Positions 16,937-27,300 of a DNA stretch of 64,000 nt are shown here, piece after piece; position 1 is the first letter of the stretch, and each line of letters begins with the position of its first letter. Source of the stretch: Hyalangium gracile (lineage in GTDB: Bacteria; Myxococcota; Myxococcia; Myxococcales; Myxococcaceae). The DNA is taken from contig NZ_JAHXBG010000006.1 in NCBI RefSeq assembly GCF_020103725.1, forward strand, positions 310,001 to 374,000. Reading direction: 5' to 3'. A model generated the notes under the pieces. The model did not search any database. It worked only from the letters and a program-made list of their open reading frames with translations, and was not told the DNA's origin. A program made the translations under genes and the position numbers.

Positions 16937-19900
16937 TCATCCCGGAGGCGAGCCCATCGCCTCCGCCTCCCGCGCGGTGTCCTCGTACTGCCACCGCAGC
17001 AGGGGATTGAGCTCGAAGGCCCTCGCGAGCGCGGCCTTGCTCTCACGGGCGGCGTCGCGGCGGGCCTCGGTCTGGCGCTCCGTCCGCGCCCGCTCCAGCA
17101 GCAGGGCTCCGCGAAGGGCGTGGGCGTGGGCCAGGTTCGGGTCGAGCTGGAGCGCCAGCTGGGTCTGCCCCAGGCCCTCGGTGACGGCGTTCACGGCCTC
17201 TCGCGGCGGCAGCGCCCGAGCCAGCTTCCACCAGGCCCGGGCCAGCTCCAGGTGGGACTCGTAATAGGGGTACATCTTCACGGCCTGCTGCGCCTCGGCG
17301 AGCGCCTGCCGGAGGTGCGGCAGGACGGGGCGCCCCTGCCGCTTCGCCTGGTCCGCCTCCGTCAGGCTCAGCCGCGCATGGAGGATCCGGCAGTCGGCGC
17401 AGCGCGGATCGTTGCGGAGGGACTCCGCCAGCGCCTGCCGCCCCGCCTCGAGCGCGGTGGCCGGGTCACGCTCCTCCTTCAGCGCATGGAGCGCCAGCAG
17501 CAGGTGGCCCAGGGCCCGGTAGAAGGACGTCCGCCCGGCCTTGGCGTTGATGCTCAGGGACTGGTCGAGGTGCTGGAAGGCCCGCGCGATCGCCGGGCGC
17601 GGATCTGCCTGGGTGTCCACGAGGTACCGGGCGCGCGTCAGCTCCGCGCTGGCCACGTGGTTGAGCGCCGAGTAGAGGTTCTTGTCGATGGCGAAGGCCT
17701 GCTGGCCGGCCTCGAGCGCCTTCTGGACCTCCGCCTCGGGATCGAGCCCACGCGAGAGGCGGTACGACGCCATCGCGTTGTACAGGTCCACCAGGTTCGA
17801 GTGGGCGAAGAGGTACTTCGGGTCGCTGGCCGCCGCGCGGCGGAAGTGGCGCTCCGCCTCCGCGTAGGCCTGGGTGGGATCCTGGCCGTGCTCCCGCTGG
17901 TAGTTTCCCCTCCAGCGTTGGACGAGCCCCAGATCGTTCAGCCCCCAGAGATAGTCGGGCTCGAGCTCCAGCGCCCGGGTGAGCATGGCGGTGGCCTCGT
18001 CCCAGGAGCGGCTCGGATCCTGGCGCTCCCATGCCTCCTGGAGCCCGCGCATGAACCAGGCGTAGCCCAGCGTGTCGTAGGCGTGGGCGTTGCGCGCATC
18101 CAGCTCCACGGCGCGCGAGGCGGTGGCGAGCCACTGGGAGAGGATGGGCTTGGGCTCCTGCCCGCCTCGCTCGAAGTTCATCACCCGGTACCAGTGCATC
18201 AGCACATAGGCCTTCTGGGTGTGGCTGGAGGAGCGCAGCGCCGCCGCCTGGATGCCCTTGTCCGCCGCCTCCAGGGCGCGCTCGACCGACTCCTTGCGTG
18301 AGCGGCCCTGCCGCTTGTCGATCTCCGCCTGCTGCAGCCATACCTGGGAGAGGGCCTCGTAGTTCCACGCGTCGCTGCGGCCGGACTCCACCGCCTGCGC
18401 GTACAGGCGGTCCGCTTCCAGCAGCCGCTCGCGCGCCGCGTCGTACTCGCCACGCTCCAGCCGCTCCATGGCGCGGGCATAGGCCACGTCCCCCGCGAGC
18501 TTCCGGGCCTCGTACACCCAGGGCGCCCGGGCGATGGCCTCCGCCGCGGCCTGCTCCGCCACGTCGTACTCCCGGCGGTAGAGGGCGATGAGCCCCTCGA
18601 GGTAGCGCGGGGACTCCAGATCGATCCCCCGGCTCCGCTCCAGCGACTGGAGCGCGGGCTCCAGGTACTGCTTCTCGAGCGCGCGCTGCTGCTCGGCCAC
18701 CCAGGCCGCGTCACCGCCGCGGCGCGTCTCCTCCATGGCCTGGTGGAACAGCTCTCCGAGCACCCGCCCCAGCGCGTAGTGCAGCTCGGGCGAGTCGATC
18801 CCCCGCTCGCGCGCGCGAGTCAGCTCCTGGTGCGCGTTCTCGAACTCGTGCATCGCCAGGTAGCCGCGCCCCAGGGCATGGTGGACGAGCCCCTGGCCGT
18901 GCGCGTCCAGCTCGTGCTGTCGGGCGGAGATTCCCGCCATGCGCTCGCGGACCAGCTGCTGCTCCTGGCTGGTGTCGTGCAGCGGCAGCGCGTAGGTGGT
19001 GCGCAGGAACCACTCGATCTCCTTCACCTGCTGCCCGAGCTGCTCCGCCAGCCGAGCGCGCTCCTCGGACTGCTGCTGGGTGCGCCGGGCCTCCAGCCAC
19101 GAGCGCACACCGAAGGCGGAGAGGACCAGGATGGTCGCCAGCGACGCCGCTGAGACACCCACCAGCGCGCGGTGCTTCCGCGCTCGCCGCCGCAGCCGGT
19201 ACATCAGGCTCGGCCGCCGCCCGAGGATGGGCTCGCCGTCGATGAAGCGGGCCAGATCCTCGGCCAGCGCGCGCGCGGACGGATAGCGCTGGCTGGGCTC
19301 CTTGTTCAGGCACTTGAGGACGATGATCTCCAGATCGCTCTCGAGCTGTGGCACCCGCGAGCGCAGGGGCGGCGGCTCCTCATGGAGCACCTTGTTCAGG
19401 GTGTCCACGAGGGTGGTATCGGTGAAGGGGGCCTCGCCGGCCAGCAGCTCGTAGAGCGTCGCGCCGAGGCTGTAGACATCCGAGCGGCGATCGATGCTCC
19501 GCAGCTCACCGCGGGCCTGCTCGGGCGCCATGTACGACGGCGTGCCCATCAGCGCGCCCGTCACGGTGAGGCCGTGGCCATGGCTGACCTCGTACGCCAG
19601 GCCGAAGTCCATGATGACGGGGAAGCAGCGCCCGTCCTCGCCGCGCTCGACCAGGATGTTGGAGGGCTTGAGGTCGCGGTGGATGACGCCCAGCCTGTGG
19701 GCCTCGTGCATGGCCAGGGCCGCGTCCTTCATCACCTGCAGCTTCTCGGGCAGGGACATGCTCGCGGCGGCCCGGTCGAGCCGCTCGCCGCCCACCACCT
19801 GCATGGCGATATAGGCCTTCCCGTTGACCTCACCCGCCTCGTAGACCTTGCAGACGTGGGGGTGATCGATGCGGGCCTGGGCGCGCGCTTCCTGGAGGAA

Positions 19901-20203
19901 GCGCATGACCAGGTCGGGGTCCGCGCCGCGGATGAACTTCAGCGCGACGGTGCGCCCCAGGAGCCGATCGCGGGCCTTGTACACCTCGCCCATGCCGCCC
20001 CGGCCCAGCAGCGAGATGAACTCATAGCGGCTCCACTGGGAGACGGGGAACTGCTCGCCCGGCCCCTCCGTGGGGGCGGGGGCCGACACGCCCTCGGAGG
20101 ACTGCTCCCCGGCCAGTGTCGGCTGCGCCGCCTCCGTGGACGCGGGGAGCTCCGGAACGAGGGTGGGCTCGAGGACTGGCGCTTTGTCCGCAGGGTCCGG
20201 CAT
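16937..20203 (-). CDS. Ser/Thr protein kinase with TPR sensor region
   Basis: 1,088-residue transmembrane kinase. The kinase domain spans residues 60-321: glycine loop LGRGGMGEV, VALKFIRG lysine, catalytic HRDLKPSN, DFGLA, and APEQA. A single membrane helix at about 345-366 (LVGVSAASLATILVLSAFG) separates it from about 700 residues of helical TPR-like repeats, which would lie outside the membrane. All catalytic residues are intact. This is a common myxobacterial receptor layout; ligand and substrate are unknown. Confidence 0.93.
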   Translation of the reverse strand: MPDPADKAPVLEPTLVPELPASTEAAQPTLAGEQSSEGVSAPAPTEGPGEQFPVSQWSRYEFISLLGRGGMGEVYKARDRLLGRTVALKFIRGADPDLVMRFLQEARAQARIDHPHVCKVYEAGEVNGKAYIAMQVVGGERLDRAAASMSLPEKLQVMKDAALAMHEAHRLGVIHRDLKPSNILVERGEDGRCFPVIMDFGLAYEVSHGHGLTVTGALMGTPSYMAPEQARGELRSIDRRSDVYSLGATLYELLAGEAPFTDTTLVDTLNKVLHEEPPPLRSRVPQLESDLEIIVLKCLNKEPSQRYPSARALAEDLARFIDGEPILGRRPSLMYRLRRRARKHRALVGVSAASLATILVLSAFGVRSWLEARRTQQQSEERARLAEQLGQQVKEIEWFLRTTYALPLHDTSQEQQLVRERMAGISARQHELDAHGQGLVHHALGRGYLAMHEFENAHQELTRARERGIDSPELHYALGRVLGELFHQAMEETRRGGDAAWVAEQQRALEKQYLEPALQSLERSRGIDLESPRYLEGLIALYRREYDVAEQAAAEAIARAPWVYEARKLAGDVAYARAMERLERGEYDAARERLLEADRLYAQAVESGRSDAWNYEALSQVWLQQAEIDKRQGRSRKESVERALEAADKGIQAAALRSSSHTQKAYVLMHWYRVMNFERGGQEPKPILSQWLATASRAVELDARNAHAYDTLGYAWFMRGLQEAWERQDPSRSWDEATAMLTRALELEPDYLWGLNDLGLVQRWRGNYQREHGQDPTQAYAEAERHFRRAAASDPKYLFAHSNLVDLYNAMASYRLSRGLDPEAEVQKALEAGQQAFAIDKNLYSALNHVASAELTRARYLVDTQADPRPAIARAFQHLDQSLSINAKAGRTSFYRALGHLLLALHALKEERDPATALEAGRQALAESLRNDPRCADCRILHARLSLTEADQAKRQGRPVLPHLRQALAEAQQAVKMYPYYESHLELARAWWKLARALPPREAVNAVTEGLGQTQLALQLDPNLAHAHALRGALLLERARTERQTEARRDAARESKAALARAFELNPLLRWQYEDTAREAEAMGSPPG

Positions 20204-20396
20204 GGCGCCACGCTAGTCGGCCTGACCCGCGAGAGGGATTCGACGGCGCCCTCGCCCTCCGGACTCTCGACGCATTGCATCCAGGAAATGCCGCACTACC
20301 AGTAAAAACTGTTTAAGCTGACAAGTTTAATAAATCTGATAAAGAGTGATTCCAGGCCGTGCGTCCCGCCCGGCACTTCTCCCGGAGTTTCCATTC

Positions 20397-20678
20397 GTGA
20401 AGCTGAAGACCCTGATGATGAGCCTGGCGTTCGGTGCCCTCCTCTCCGCCTGTGGCGGCCCGCTGCCCGAGGAGGGCGTGAGCTCGGGGGACGAGCTCGG
20501 CGTCGCGGAGCAGGGCGTCTGTGAGGGCTGGGAGAACGGCGGGCGTCGGTGTACCTGGAAGTGCAGCGCCGACGGCCGGTGGATCTACGCCACCAGCAAC
20601 GTGTCCTATGGCGGGTGCACGGCGTACGCGAACGACTTCTGCAAGGGCAACGCGGTCTCCGTCTGCTGGAGCCGCTAG
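20397..20678 (+). CDS. Small Cys-rich lipoprotein, tandem copy 1
   Basis: 93 residues from GTG, with GGAG upstream. Signal KLKTLMMSLAFGALL and lipobox LSAC are followed by an acidic linker and a compact module with six Cys in the pattern C-x9-C-x3-C-x17-C-x7-C-x7-C (CEGWENGGRRCTWKC and so on). Six evenly placed Cys suggest three disulfides, like a small secreted effector or binding module. Its neighbour is a clear paralog. An AT-rich stretch with a possible -35 CTGACA lies at 20315-20345. Function unknown. Confidence 0.75.
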   Translation: MKLKTLMMSLAFGALLSACGGPLPEEGVSSGDELGVAEQGVCEGWENGGRRCTWKCSADGRWIYATSNVSYGGCTAYANDFCKGNAVSVCWSR

Positions 20679-20756
20679 CACCTTCCGGGCGGTCAAGGCC
20701 GTGAGGCGCCGCCCGCCATCCCGATTGCTCGACCACACCCTTTGAAAGGCATTCCC

Positions 20757-21050
20757 ATGAAGCTGAAGACCCTGATGATGAGCGTGGCGTTTGGTGCCCT
20801 CCTCTCCGCCTGCGGCGGCCCCATCCCCGAGGAGACGGAGATCAGCACGGAGCAGGAGCTCGGCACGACGAGCCAGGCCCTCTGCGAGGGTTGGGAGAAC
20901 GGCGGCCGTTACTGTACGTTCCGGTGCACCTCCTCGCAGACCACGCACTACTTCGCCGGCTACGGCGACGTGCCCTACGGCAACTGCCGCGAGTACGCCG
21001 ACAGGTACTGCGGCCGGACTGCGGTCAGCGTCTGCTGGAGCAAGCTCTAG
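20757..21050 (+). CDS. Small Cys-rich lipoprotein, tandem copy 2
   Basis: 97-residue paralog of the gene 79 bp upstream. The leader is nearly identical (MKLKTLMMSVAFGALLSAC) and the module keeps the same six Cys with C-x9-C-x3-C-x19-C-x7-C-x7-C and the shared CEGWENGGR and AVSVCWS segments. The start at 20757 follows AAAGGC. The signal is conserved more than the body, as expected for tandem duplicates under diversification. The stop overlaps the end of the converging lipocalin-like gene by four bases; a CCCC/GGGG hairpin lies just beyond. Confidence 0.75.
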   Translation: MKLKTLMMSVAFGALLSACGGPIPEETEISTEQELGTTSQALCEGWENGGRYCTFRCTSSQTTHYFAGYGDVPYGNCREYADRYCGRTAVSVCWSKL

Positions 21051-21526
21051 TCAGTCCCCACCGTGGGGGGCGGTGCCGACACGGAGAGGAATGACACCCG
21101 TCGCCATTCCAGGACGACCTCGGCTTCGTTTCCCCCCATCAGCAGGGGGCCCGTGCTCAAGACCAGCCGGGTGCCTTCCACGGTGGCCTTCCTTCTCTGC
21201 ACGGTACCGATCCAGTTCGGGAAGACGCTGCCCTTGATGTGGTGACAGACGGTGTCCGTCTGCTCGTCGGTGTCGTAGGTCCCGAAGTACACGGCGGCCC
21301 CGTCCAGCGCTTCTTTCGCCTCCTGCGCCGTGCCCCCCTTCAAGTCCGCGGACTTGAAGGAGGGGCGGTCCCGGCCCATGAGCTGCACCGCCATGTTCCC
21401 GTCACGGTCGTAGATCAGCATGCCGAGGGGATCGTGCCCGTAGGGGTGGTTCCTGCTTCCATCCGGCAAGCGGCCCTCCACCGCGATGAGCTGCCAGGTG
21501 CCGACAAGTCTCTCCTTGAGCGTCAT
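21047..21526 (-). CDS. Lipocalin-like domain protein
   Basis: 159 residues with the single-domain lipocalin-like pattern: the opening LVGTWQLIAVE carries the conserved G-x-W. A strand-rich body follows (NHPYGHDPLGMLIYDRDG, MAVQLMGRDRP) and ends with LVLSTGPLLMGG. It has no signal peptide and is probably cytoplasmic, binding a small hydrophobic molecule. The start at 21526 has GGGAG upstream. It lies 17 bp after the hotdog gene on the same strand, so the two form an operon. Confidence 0.75.
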   Translation of the reverse strand: MTLKERLVGTWQLIAVEGRLPDGSRNHPYGHDPLGMLIYDRDGNMAVQLMGRDRPSFKSADLKGGTAQEAKEALDGAAVYFGTYDTDEQTDTVCHHIKGSVFPNWIGTVQRRKATVEGTRLVLSTGPLLMGGNEAEVVLEWRRVSFLSVSAPPPTVGTD

Positions 21527-21543
21527 GGTGTCTCCCTCGGGGC

Positions 21544-22392
21544 TCAGCGCCGATGCGCTCGCGCGTCGATTTGAAACGTGGACAGGAGCTTGCCCTGGCC
21601 ATTGTGGGCTGTGACCGTGAAATGGTCGTCCCGTTCCCGTACACAGCCGAGGTGTAGCTTCTCCCCGGGAAGCGACGCCTGCTTGCAGGTGAGGACGCAC
21701 CGGGTGATTTGATAGGCGTCGAACCCAGGGAAGTGGCGCAGCAGAGAGCAGGCGTTTCCCCCCAGGATCGACACAGGACACATCGCCCGCATGTCGAAGT
21801 GGCCGGCGAAGTCCTCGCGGCGGAACCCCTCCAGGGTGGCTCGCAGTTCCTCGCCGGGCCGTATCCACTCCAGCTGCATCGGCCGCACGGGGTTCACGTA
21901 CGGGCTGGGCTGACCGGGCACCCGGGCCATCGTGGGTGCCGCATCGGTCCCCTTGAGCTTCACGAACTCCTCTTCGTTGAGGCCCACGCACGTCAACTCG
22001 AGAGCCGCGTAGCGCTCGCCCTTCTCCGTGAAGCACGTCACGGTCGTCGTATAGAAGGGGAAGTTCTTGGCTCGAGCGATCCGATCGACGCGTCCCATGC
22101 AACGGAAGGAGTTTGCCGTGGTGGCGTGGACCGGGAACACCTGGAGATCCGCCTGGGTGGCAAGGTAGTAATGCCTGGACTTGATCGGATTGGCCGCGGC
22201 GCAGGTCATGACGCCGTGGACAGCCAGGGTCCGCAGCCCCTCGGAGCAGCTCATCAACGTCGTCTCGGCGTAGCGCTGCTGCTCCGGCCTGAACTGGCTG
22301 TAGACAACGCCATTGTCCACGGCAACGTCATACACCTCGACATAAGGAGCAGACTCGCCAATGAGTTCGAACAGGTTCTCCATGGAGTTCAT
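21544..22392 (-). CDS. Predicted double-hotdog-fold protein
   Basis: 282 residues without signal or membrane segment. Two halves each read like a hotdog fold. The second half has FAGHFDMRAMCPVSILGGNA, similar in layout to the FabA/FabZ-type central helix with its His, and strands such as VLTCKQASLPGEKLHLGC. It may be a dehydratase- or thioesterase-like enzyme acting on acyl groups, possibly with the lipocalin-like partner encoded 17 bp downstream. This assignment rests on pattern only. Confidence 0.5.
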   Translation of the reverse strand: MNSMENLFELIGESAPYVEVYDVAVDNGVVYSQFRPEQQRYAETTLMSCSEGLRTLAVHGVMTCAAANPIKSRHYYLATQADLQVFPVHATTANSFRCMGRVDRIARAKNFPFYTTTVTCFTEKGERYAALELTCVGLNEEEFVKLKGTDAAPTMARVPGQPSPYVNPVRPMQLEWIRPGEELRATLEGFRREDFAGHFDMRAMCPVSILGGNACSLLRHFPGFDAYQITRCVLTCKQASLPGEKLHLGCVRERDDHFTVTAHNGQGKLLSTFQIDARAHRR

Positions 22393-22553
22393 CCCTTCCA
22401 GTCAGTGAATGGCAAGCGCTGGTAGCCCTGGCGAAGCCCTCAGGCTTGAAACAAGCCGGCGCGACCCGCTCCGCATGCCTGGATGCAAGGGTGGTTCCAC
22501 TCTCGAGTCGCGCACGCTCCCCGAGGCATCGACGCGAAGTCACAGCTCTTCAG

Positions 22554-22593
22554 GTGTCAATTCGCGGAGCTGACACGGCGCTGACGTGTCAGC
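22554..22593. promoter_or_regulatory. TGACAC/GTGTCA operator-like cluster
   Basis: In the gap between the divergent hotdog and MORN genes, GTGTCA (22554), TGACAC (22571) and GTGTCA (22586) alternate. The last two form perfect 8-bp arms GCTGACAC / GTGTCAGC around nine bases. A dimeric repressor could bind here, or it could form a hairpin. Nothing else is evident in this 280-bp gap. Confidence 0.45.
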
Positions 22594-22670
22594 GAGCCAT
22601 GGATACATCTCTGACGGGGACCTCCGGGCTGCTGACCGGATATGCTCCGGGCGTTACGGAGACCTCCACC

Positions 22671-23482
22671 ATGAGCCTGCGATTGCCTCTGGCGCTGCTG
22701 CCCTTCCTGTTGGCGCTGGTCCCTCTGGAGCGAGCGGAGGCAAGCTGCAGCGTCCTGAGCGGCGAGGACCTGAAGCGCTGCCTCGAAGCGGGGCATCGGT
22801 CCATGCTCGACTACCACGATGCGTACGAGAAGTCGGTTCGGTTCGAGGTCTCCGTGGGGAGCCACACCCAGCAGATCAACTTGTTCGACTACAAGAGAGC
22901 GGGGCTCTGTGCCCTCACGATGCGTGACAGTGTCACACCCTGGAGCCTGTCGAGAACTACGTCGACTTCGACACGTATCGCGCGGGTACGCTCTACAAGC
23001 CCGTGAGCTGCAAGGCCGGCAAGCAGCACGGCGAGGAGTTCCGGTACTTCGCCAGTGGCAAGCTGGAGAAGCGCACCCTGTTCAAGGACGGCCGGGAACA
23101 GGGCCGGTTCGAGCACTTCCATCGCGATGGCACGCTCTTCTCAAGCGGCGAGTACGTGGATGGCGAGCTGCGCCTCCTGTCCTACTTCTGGACGCCCGAT
23201 GGCGTCGAGGAGCGGCGGCATCGCTCGCCCGAGGTGCGGAAGGAGAAGACCACCTATTGGAAGGACGGGCGTCCCTTCACGGGAGTCTGGAAGCGCTAGG
23301 TGTCGGAACACTACGTGATCATCACCACCATCAAGAACGGTGAGAGACACGGGGACTACGAGGAATACGATGGCGATCGCCGGGTGGTCCAGCGCACCTA
23401 CGAGAATGGAGAGCTCGTCGAGACGCCGCCCAAGCAGGGGGACTCGCCAGTGCCCTCGGATCCCGGCCCGAAGCAGCGGTAG
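22671..23482 (+). pseudogene. Broken MORN-repeat exported protein
   Basis: Starts with a signal peptide (MSLRLPLALLPFLLALVPL) and reads well to about 22930. A -1 shift is then needed to continue (HTLEPVENYVDFDTYRAG and onward). The second part has MORN/YwqK-type repeats (HGEEFRYFASGKLEKRTLFK, HRDGTLFSSGEYVDGELR). An in-frame TAG at 23297-23299 interrupts it, after which MORN sequence resumes in the same frame to 23482 (NGERHGDYEEYDGDRRVV). One frameshift plus one nonsense codon argue for decay, although either could be a sequencing error. A GTGAC-AGT-GTCAC palindrome marks the shift site. Confidence 0.7.
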
Positions 23483-23641
23483 CCGAAGCCGAGGCACCAC
23501 CCTGGATCGTGCGTCCGTGCCGGTGGTAAGGGGGGCTCAGTGCGCACGGCCTTCGCACCCCGTGGGTGCGGATACGCCAGCATGCTGCGCCTAGCACTAC
23601 AGCGGGCGCAAGCAAAGACGTCCAGCGCTTTCCGTGATTCT

Positions 23642-23686
23642 GGTAGAGGTTTTGCATCGGTGCGGGTTCGATTCCCGCCTCTATCC
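23642..23686 (+). other. tRNA 3'-end-like fragment (possible att site)
   Basis: A canonical T-arm, GCGGG-TTCGATT-CCCGC (23662-23678), is followed by CTCTATCC. GGTAGAG (23642-23648) could pair with CTCTATC like an acceptor stem, allowing one G-T wobble, but only 13 bases lie between, so there is no D-arm or anticodon arm. It is either a collapsed tRNA or a leftover of an integration site. The rest of 23483-23890 holds no gene I can support. Confidence 0.45.
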
Positions 23687-23889
23687 TTCTCAAGGGGTAT
23701 CGCATCAGCTGTGCCGATACCGGATGCAGCGCACAGGCGGTGCTCCCCTCCAGCACGAGCCCTACAGCGAGAATCAGTGGGGCGACCAACTCCAAGCATG
23801 CCTGGCAAGGGGATTGTGGAGGATGAACTTCCCTATCACACAACGGAATAGACACCCGGACCCTAGGCGACTGCGGGGCGCTGCTGCGC

Positions 23890-24290
23890 CTCGCTAAACA
23901 CAGGCGAGGGATTGGCCGAGATGGGAGCAGAGACATCTGTCCCTATGTGGGCTAATGGGATGACCTGCTCAATCCCGGAGGGCAACGCGCCCTGGGAGCC
24001 GCGCCCTTCTGAGCTTCAACGGGGGCGGTGCGTCGCAGTCTGCGGAGCGCTTCAAGGGAGCACTCAGTGCGAGAAGTGGAGGTCGGAGTCTACGATTCCT
24101 GGAAGTACCTCCCGTCAAGCCGAGGAACTCGTCGCCGCTGGAGCGTGGGGGCCAGCACTGCGCCTGTACATGACGTGCCGGAGGCCCCCCGGTCGCTGTG
24201 GGCTGCGCGCGGGGCCCATGACGGCAAGAGGTTGCAGGAGGGCGCTGGCTCCCCGGCGAGAGCTTGCCGCCCCCGTGGATGGTTGTTGAG
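23890..24290 (-). pseudogene. Decayed copy of a lipoprotein-gene leader
   Basis: Read on the minus strand, this segment aligns over about 300-400 bases with the promoter, leader and first about 60 codons of the gene at 33877. Shared pieces include TTGACGGGAGGTAC before the start and GCACTGAGTGCTC in the signal. The start codon has become AGG where the intact copy has ATG, and the frame decays downstream. It is a dead duplicate or the 5' remnant of a paralog cut off by the neighbouring insertion. Confidence 0.65.
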
Positions 24291-24365
24291 GTACAGAGCG
24301 CCCCAGCGTTGCCCTACACCTGCTCGGGCTCCGGCTCGAAAGTGAACATGTACGTTCAGGCAGGG

Positions 24366-27300
24366 CTAGAAGCTCATCTGGAAGTCCGGGTCCGGCGCAC
24401 GCGCAGACTTGGACGCACGGATGTATGTGAACTTCCAGCGGCTCTCCGCGTGCACTGCCTCGAACCCTAACCGCCCAATGCCGCGCTGGAATTCTTGGAG
24501 ATCTCTAAAGCGCGAGGTTGCCTCCCAGATGTGGAGTTGGCCATCAACGCGGAGCGCCCGGTGGGCCTCTCGTAGATACTCAGTAAAGTTCGCCCCCATG
24601 AGGGATAGCGAGAAGACCGCCACGTCGAGTACGCCATCGGCAAGCGGAACATGGGCTAGGTCGGCCGCTACGACGCCGGGGTTCGCAGCCACGTGATCGA
24701 AGCTGTGCACGGTATGGCGCCCCTGGAGTGCCCGCGCCAATTCCGCCTCCCCACAGCCAAAGTCACCGATGACGCGCCCCTGCCGCTCCAAGAGGAAGCG
24801 GATCATTTCCTGATAGGGCACCACCATCCAGTCGGCTCGGGCAGCGCGGTAGAGCGTGTGATACTGCGCCCACTCCTCCGGATTCTCGGCGAGCCGCGCA
24901 TGCGTCGTAGCGCTGTGCGTGGCATTCCAGCGGTTGTTCATCTGAGAGAAGTCCCCATAAGAGGCTCGCCGGGCAACGTCCACAGGTCCGCCTAGGGGGA
25001 GAGGAACCATCAACTGCATCCGTGCCACCTCCACCGTCTCTCCCTGCTCAAGCCGCTGAAGCCAGCTCATCACATCCCGGTAGGCCTGCTCCGGGGTGCG
25101 CAGATGCCCCTCGGGCACGACGCCGTCCACCGCTGCATCGGCAATCGACTTCTTGAAGCGGAGCCGCTCCATCTTCGATTCGCACCAGGACCAGCGGCCA
25201 CCTGGGAGGTCGGCATAGGTGAGAGGTAGCACGATGGTCACCTTCCGGTCGCGCTGCCCTTGGCGATACAAGCGGCCCTTGAGCTGCTCGTACTCGGCGT
25301 GGGTCCACGGCAACACGTTGATGATCAGCCGGCTGCACACCGCCTGAAGCCCATCCACTCCCGTGCCGATAGCGGCGGTGCCGATTAGCACGTCCACCTC
25401 TCCCCGTAGGAACTGCTCAAGCCCGCTCTTATCCTCCCCCGTGTAGAAGCCCACCCGCAGGTGGGCCTTCTCCAACGCGACACGCAGCGTCTCGCCGATG
25501 CCGTCGATTAGGTGGGTGTAGATGAGCGTCCCGCGGCTCACGTGTTGGAGAATCACCCCGAGACGTGCACGCGTAAGCAGTTGTTCCAGAGCGAGCGGTC
25601 CTTTCGTCTGTTCCAGTGCGCGCAGTTCGTCCAGCAGTGGAGCGCAGTCCACACTCACGACCTCCTCTATGCACTCCAAGTCATACGCCGGCAGCCAGCG
25701 CGTCCCTAGTGTGACGAGCCGCTGGTGCAGCGCCATGCAGTTCGAGACTGTGGGCTGGATCCTGAGGTCGTCATGTTCCAGCCCCGTGATGAGCTCTACA
25801 AGGCTGCGTCCCTCCTGCAGGTTGTTGATGACGGGCGTTGCCGACATGCCGAGGACGTGAAGTCCGGTATTCCGCGCCGAGGCTTGAGCGAGTAGCCGTG
25901 CCAGCCGCTGCTTGCGCAGTGACATCTCCTCGGAGTTGCGTTGCTTGGCAAAGTGGACCTCGTCGATGATGACGAAGTCGATCTCTTCCCGTTCGACCAG
26001 TGCAGCCACGTGCTTGTCTGACGCAGGCTGCTGCAGCTTCTCGTAGTTCAGTATCAGGTAGCGTGGGCGCCCCGCATTCCCCGTCATTCCCGTCTCATCG
26101 CCCGCCAGAGACTTCCAGTTGGGCGTGAATCCGCCGGTGGCTATGAGGCTGTCGGGAAAGCTCTGCCGGATCGCGTTCTCCCAGCCCGCGACCACCGCAT
26201 TGGGGCAGCAGATGACGGTGAATCGTGCGCCAACAACGCGGCTGGCGAGGATGGCCGAGAGCGTTTTCCCAGCGCCCGTTCCCGACCAGTTGCCGACCCG
26301 GCGCTTGTCCCGAACACGGGTTGCGACGAAGCGCTGCATGAGGTTCGGCGGCGTGGACACTCCGTTGACCGTGAACGCATAGCCATCGGGGATCTTGAGG
26401 CTCCGCGCCTCCCGATACTCACGAAGAAAGTGCTCCCGCACCTCGGTGGCGTAGATGCTTCCGCCCGTGTACTCCTCCGCTTCCCGGAGGGCGGCCGCTT
26501 CATCCACGAATGCGTGCTTCCACAGCTTGGCGAGTCCGGAAGCGACGAGGAACTGCACCGCCTCTTCGTCCGCACTCGAGAGCAGCTTGCTCTCAAGCGA
26601 GCTCAGCACGGCCTTGGTGTGGACGAGCGGGAACTCCACCTCGCCTGGGATGTCCTCCGGCCGTACCTCTCCCAGTTCCTCCACGGTTGGCTCGGAATCC
26701 TCCGTGCCTGACGCGTTTGCAGTATGCGTCTTGTCGAGGGCTTCTACCGAGCCATTGAGGAATCCGTCGGCGAGCGACGCCTCTCCTCGGATGAACTTTT
26801 CCAACTCAGCGCGTGGGAAGCGCCCCGTCGTGAGAGCCTTCGCGAAAGCCTTGGCGCTTCCCTGCACTCGCAACAAGCCGTTTTGCTGGAAGAGGAGGTA
26901 GAGCTCGGCGGGTGAGAACGTGTCGAGGTGCTCGGTGAGCGATGCCACGAAGTGGCGGATGTTATCCACAGTCCAGCCGCGATTGCACCTGGGGCAGCCT
27001 ACGCCCTGCAAGGTGCGGTTGCCGATAAAGGCTTGGTACTCGTGAGTGCTGTCGTTCGGGCAAAGCCACCAGTACTTCCTCATTGCCGTGGCGTATACGT
27101 CTGCGGGGGTATGCTTCCCGTTGTGTGTCGGGTGCCACTCACGAGCGATCTCCGGGTATCGGTGCGCCAGAGAGAGCGTCTCCTGCCGGAATGAGTCGGC
27201 CCAGGCGATCCAGTTCTTCCGCAGGCCTTTAAACCCGGGAGTGCGACCGAGGAGCGTACGCAACGCATAGGGGTTGAGGTTCCCGGTTTCCAGGCCCGCC

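Noticed and set aside
23642..23686. A complete tRNA gene
   Set aside because: Only 13 bases separate the acceptor-like and T-arm parts; there is no D-arm or anticodon loop.
23331..23936. Minus-strand open frame crossing the tRNA-like fragment, containing AGIEPAP
   Set aside because: GIEPA-type peptides are the usual antisense reading of a tRNA T-arm; no protein family seen.
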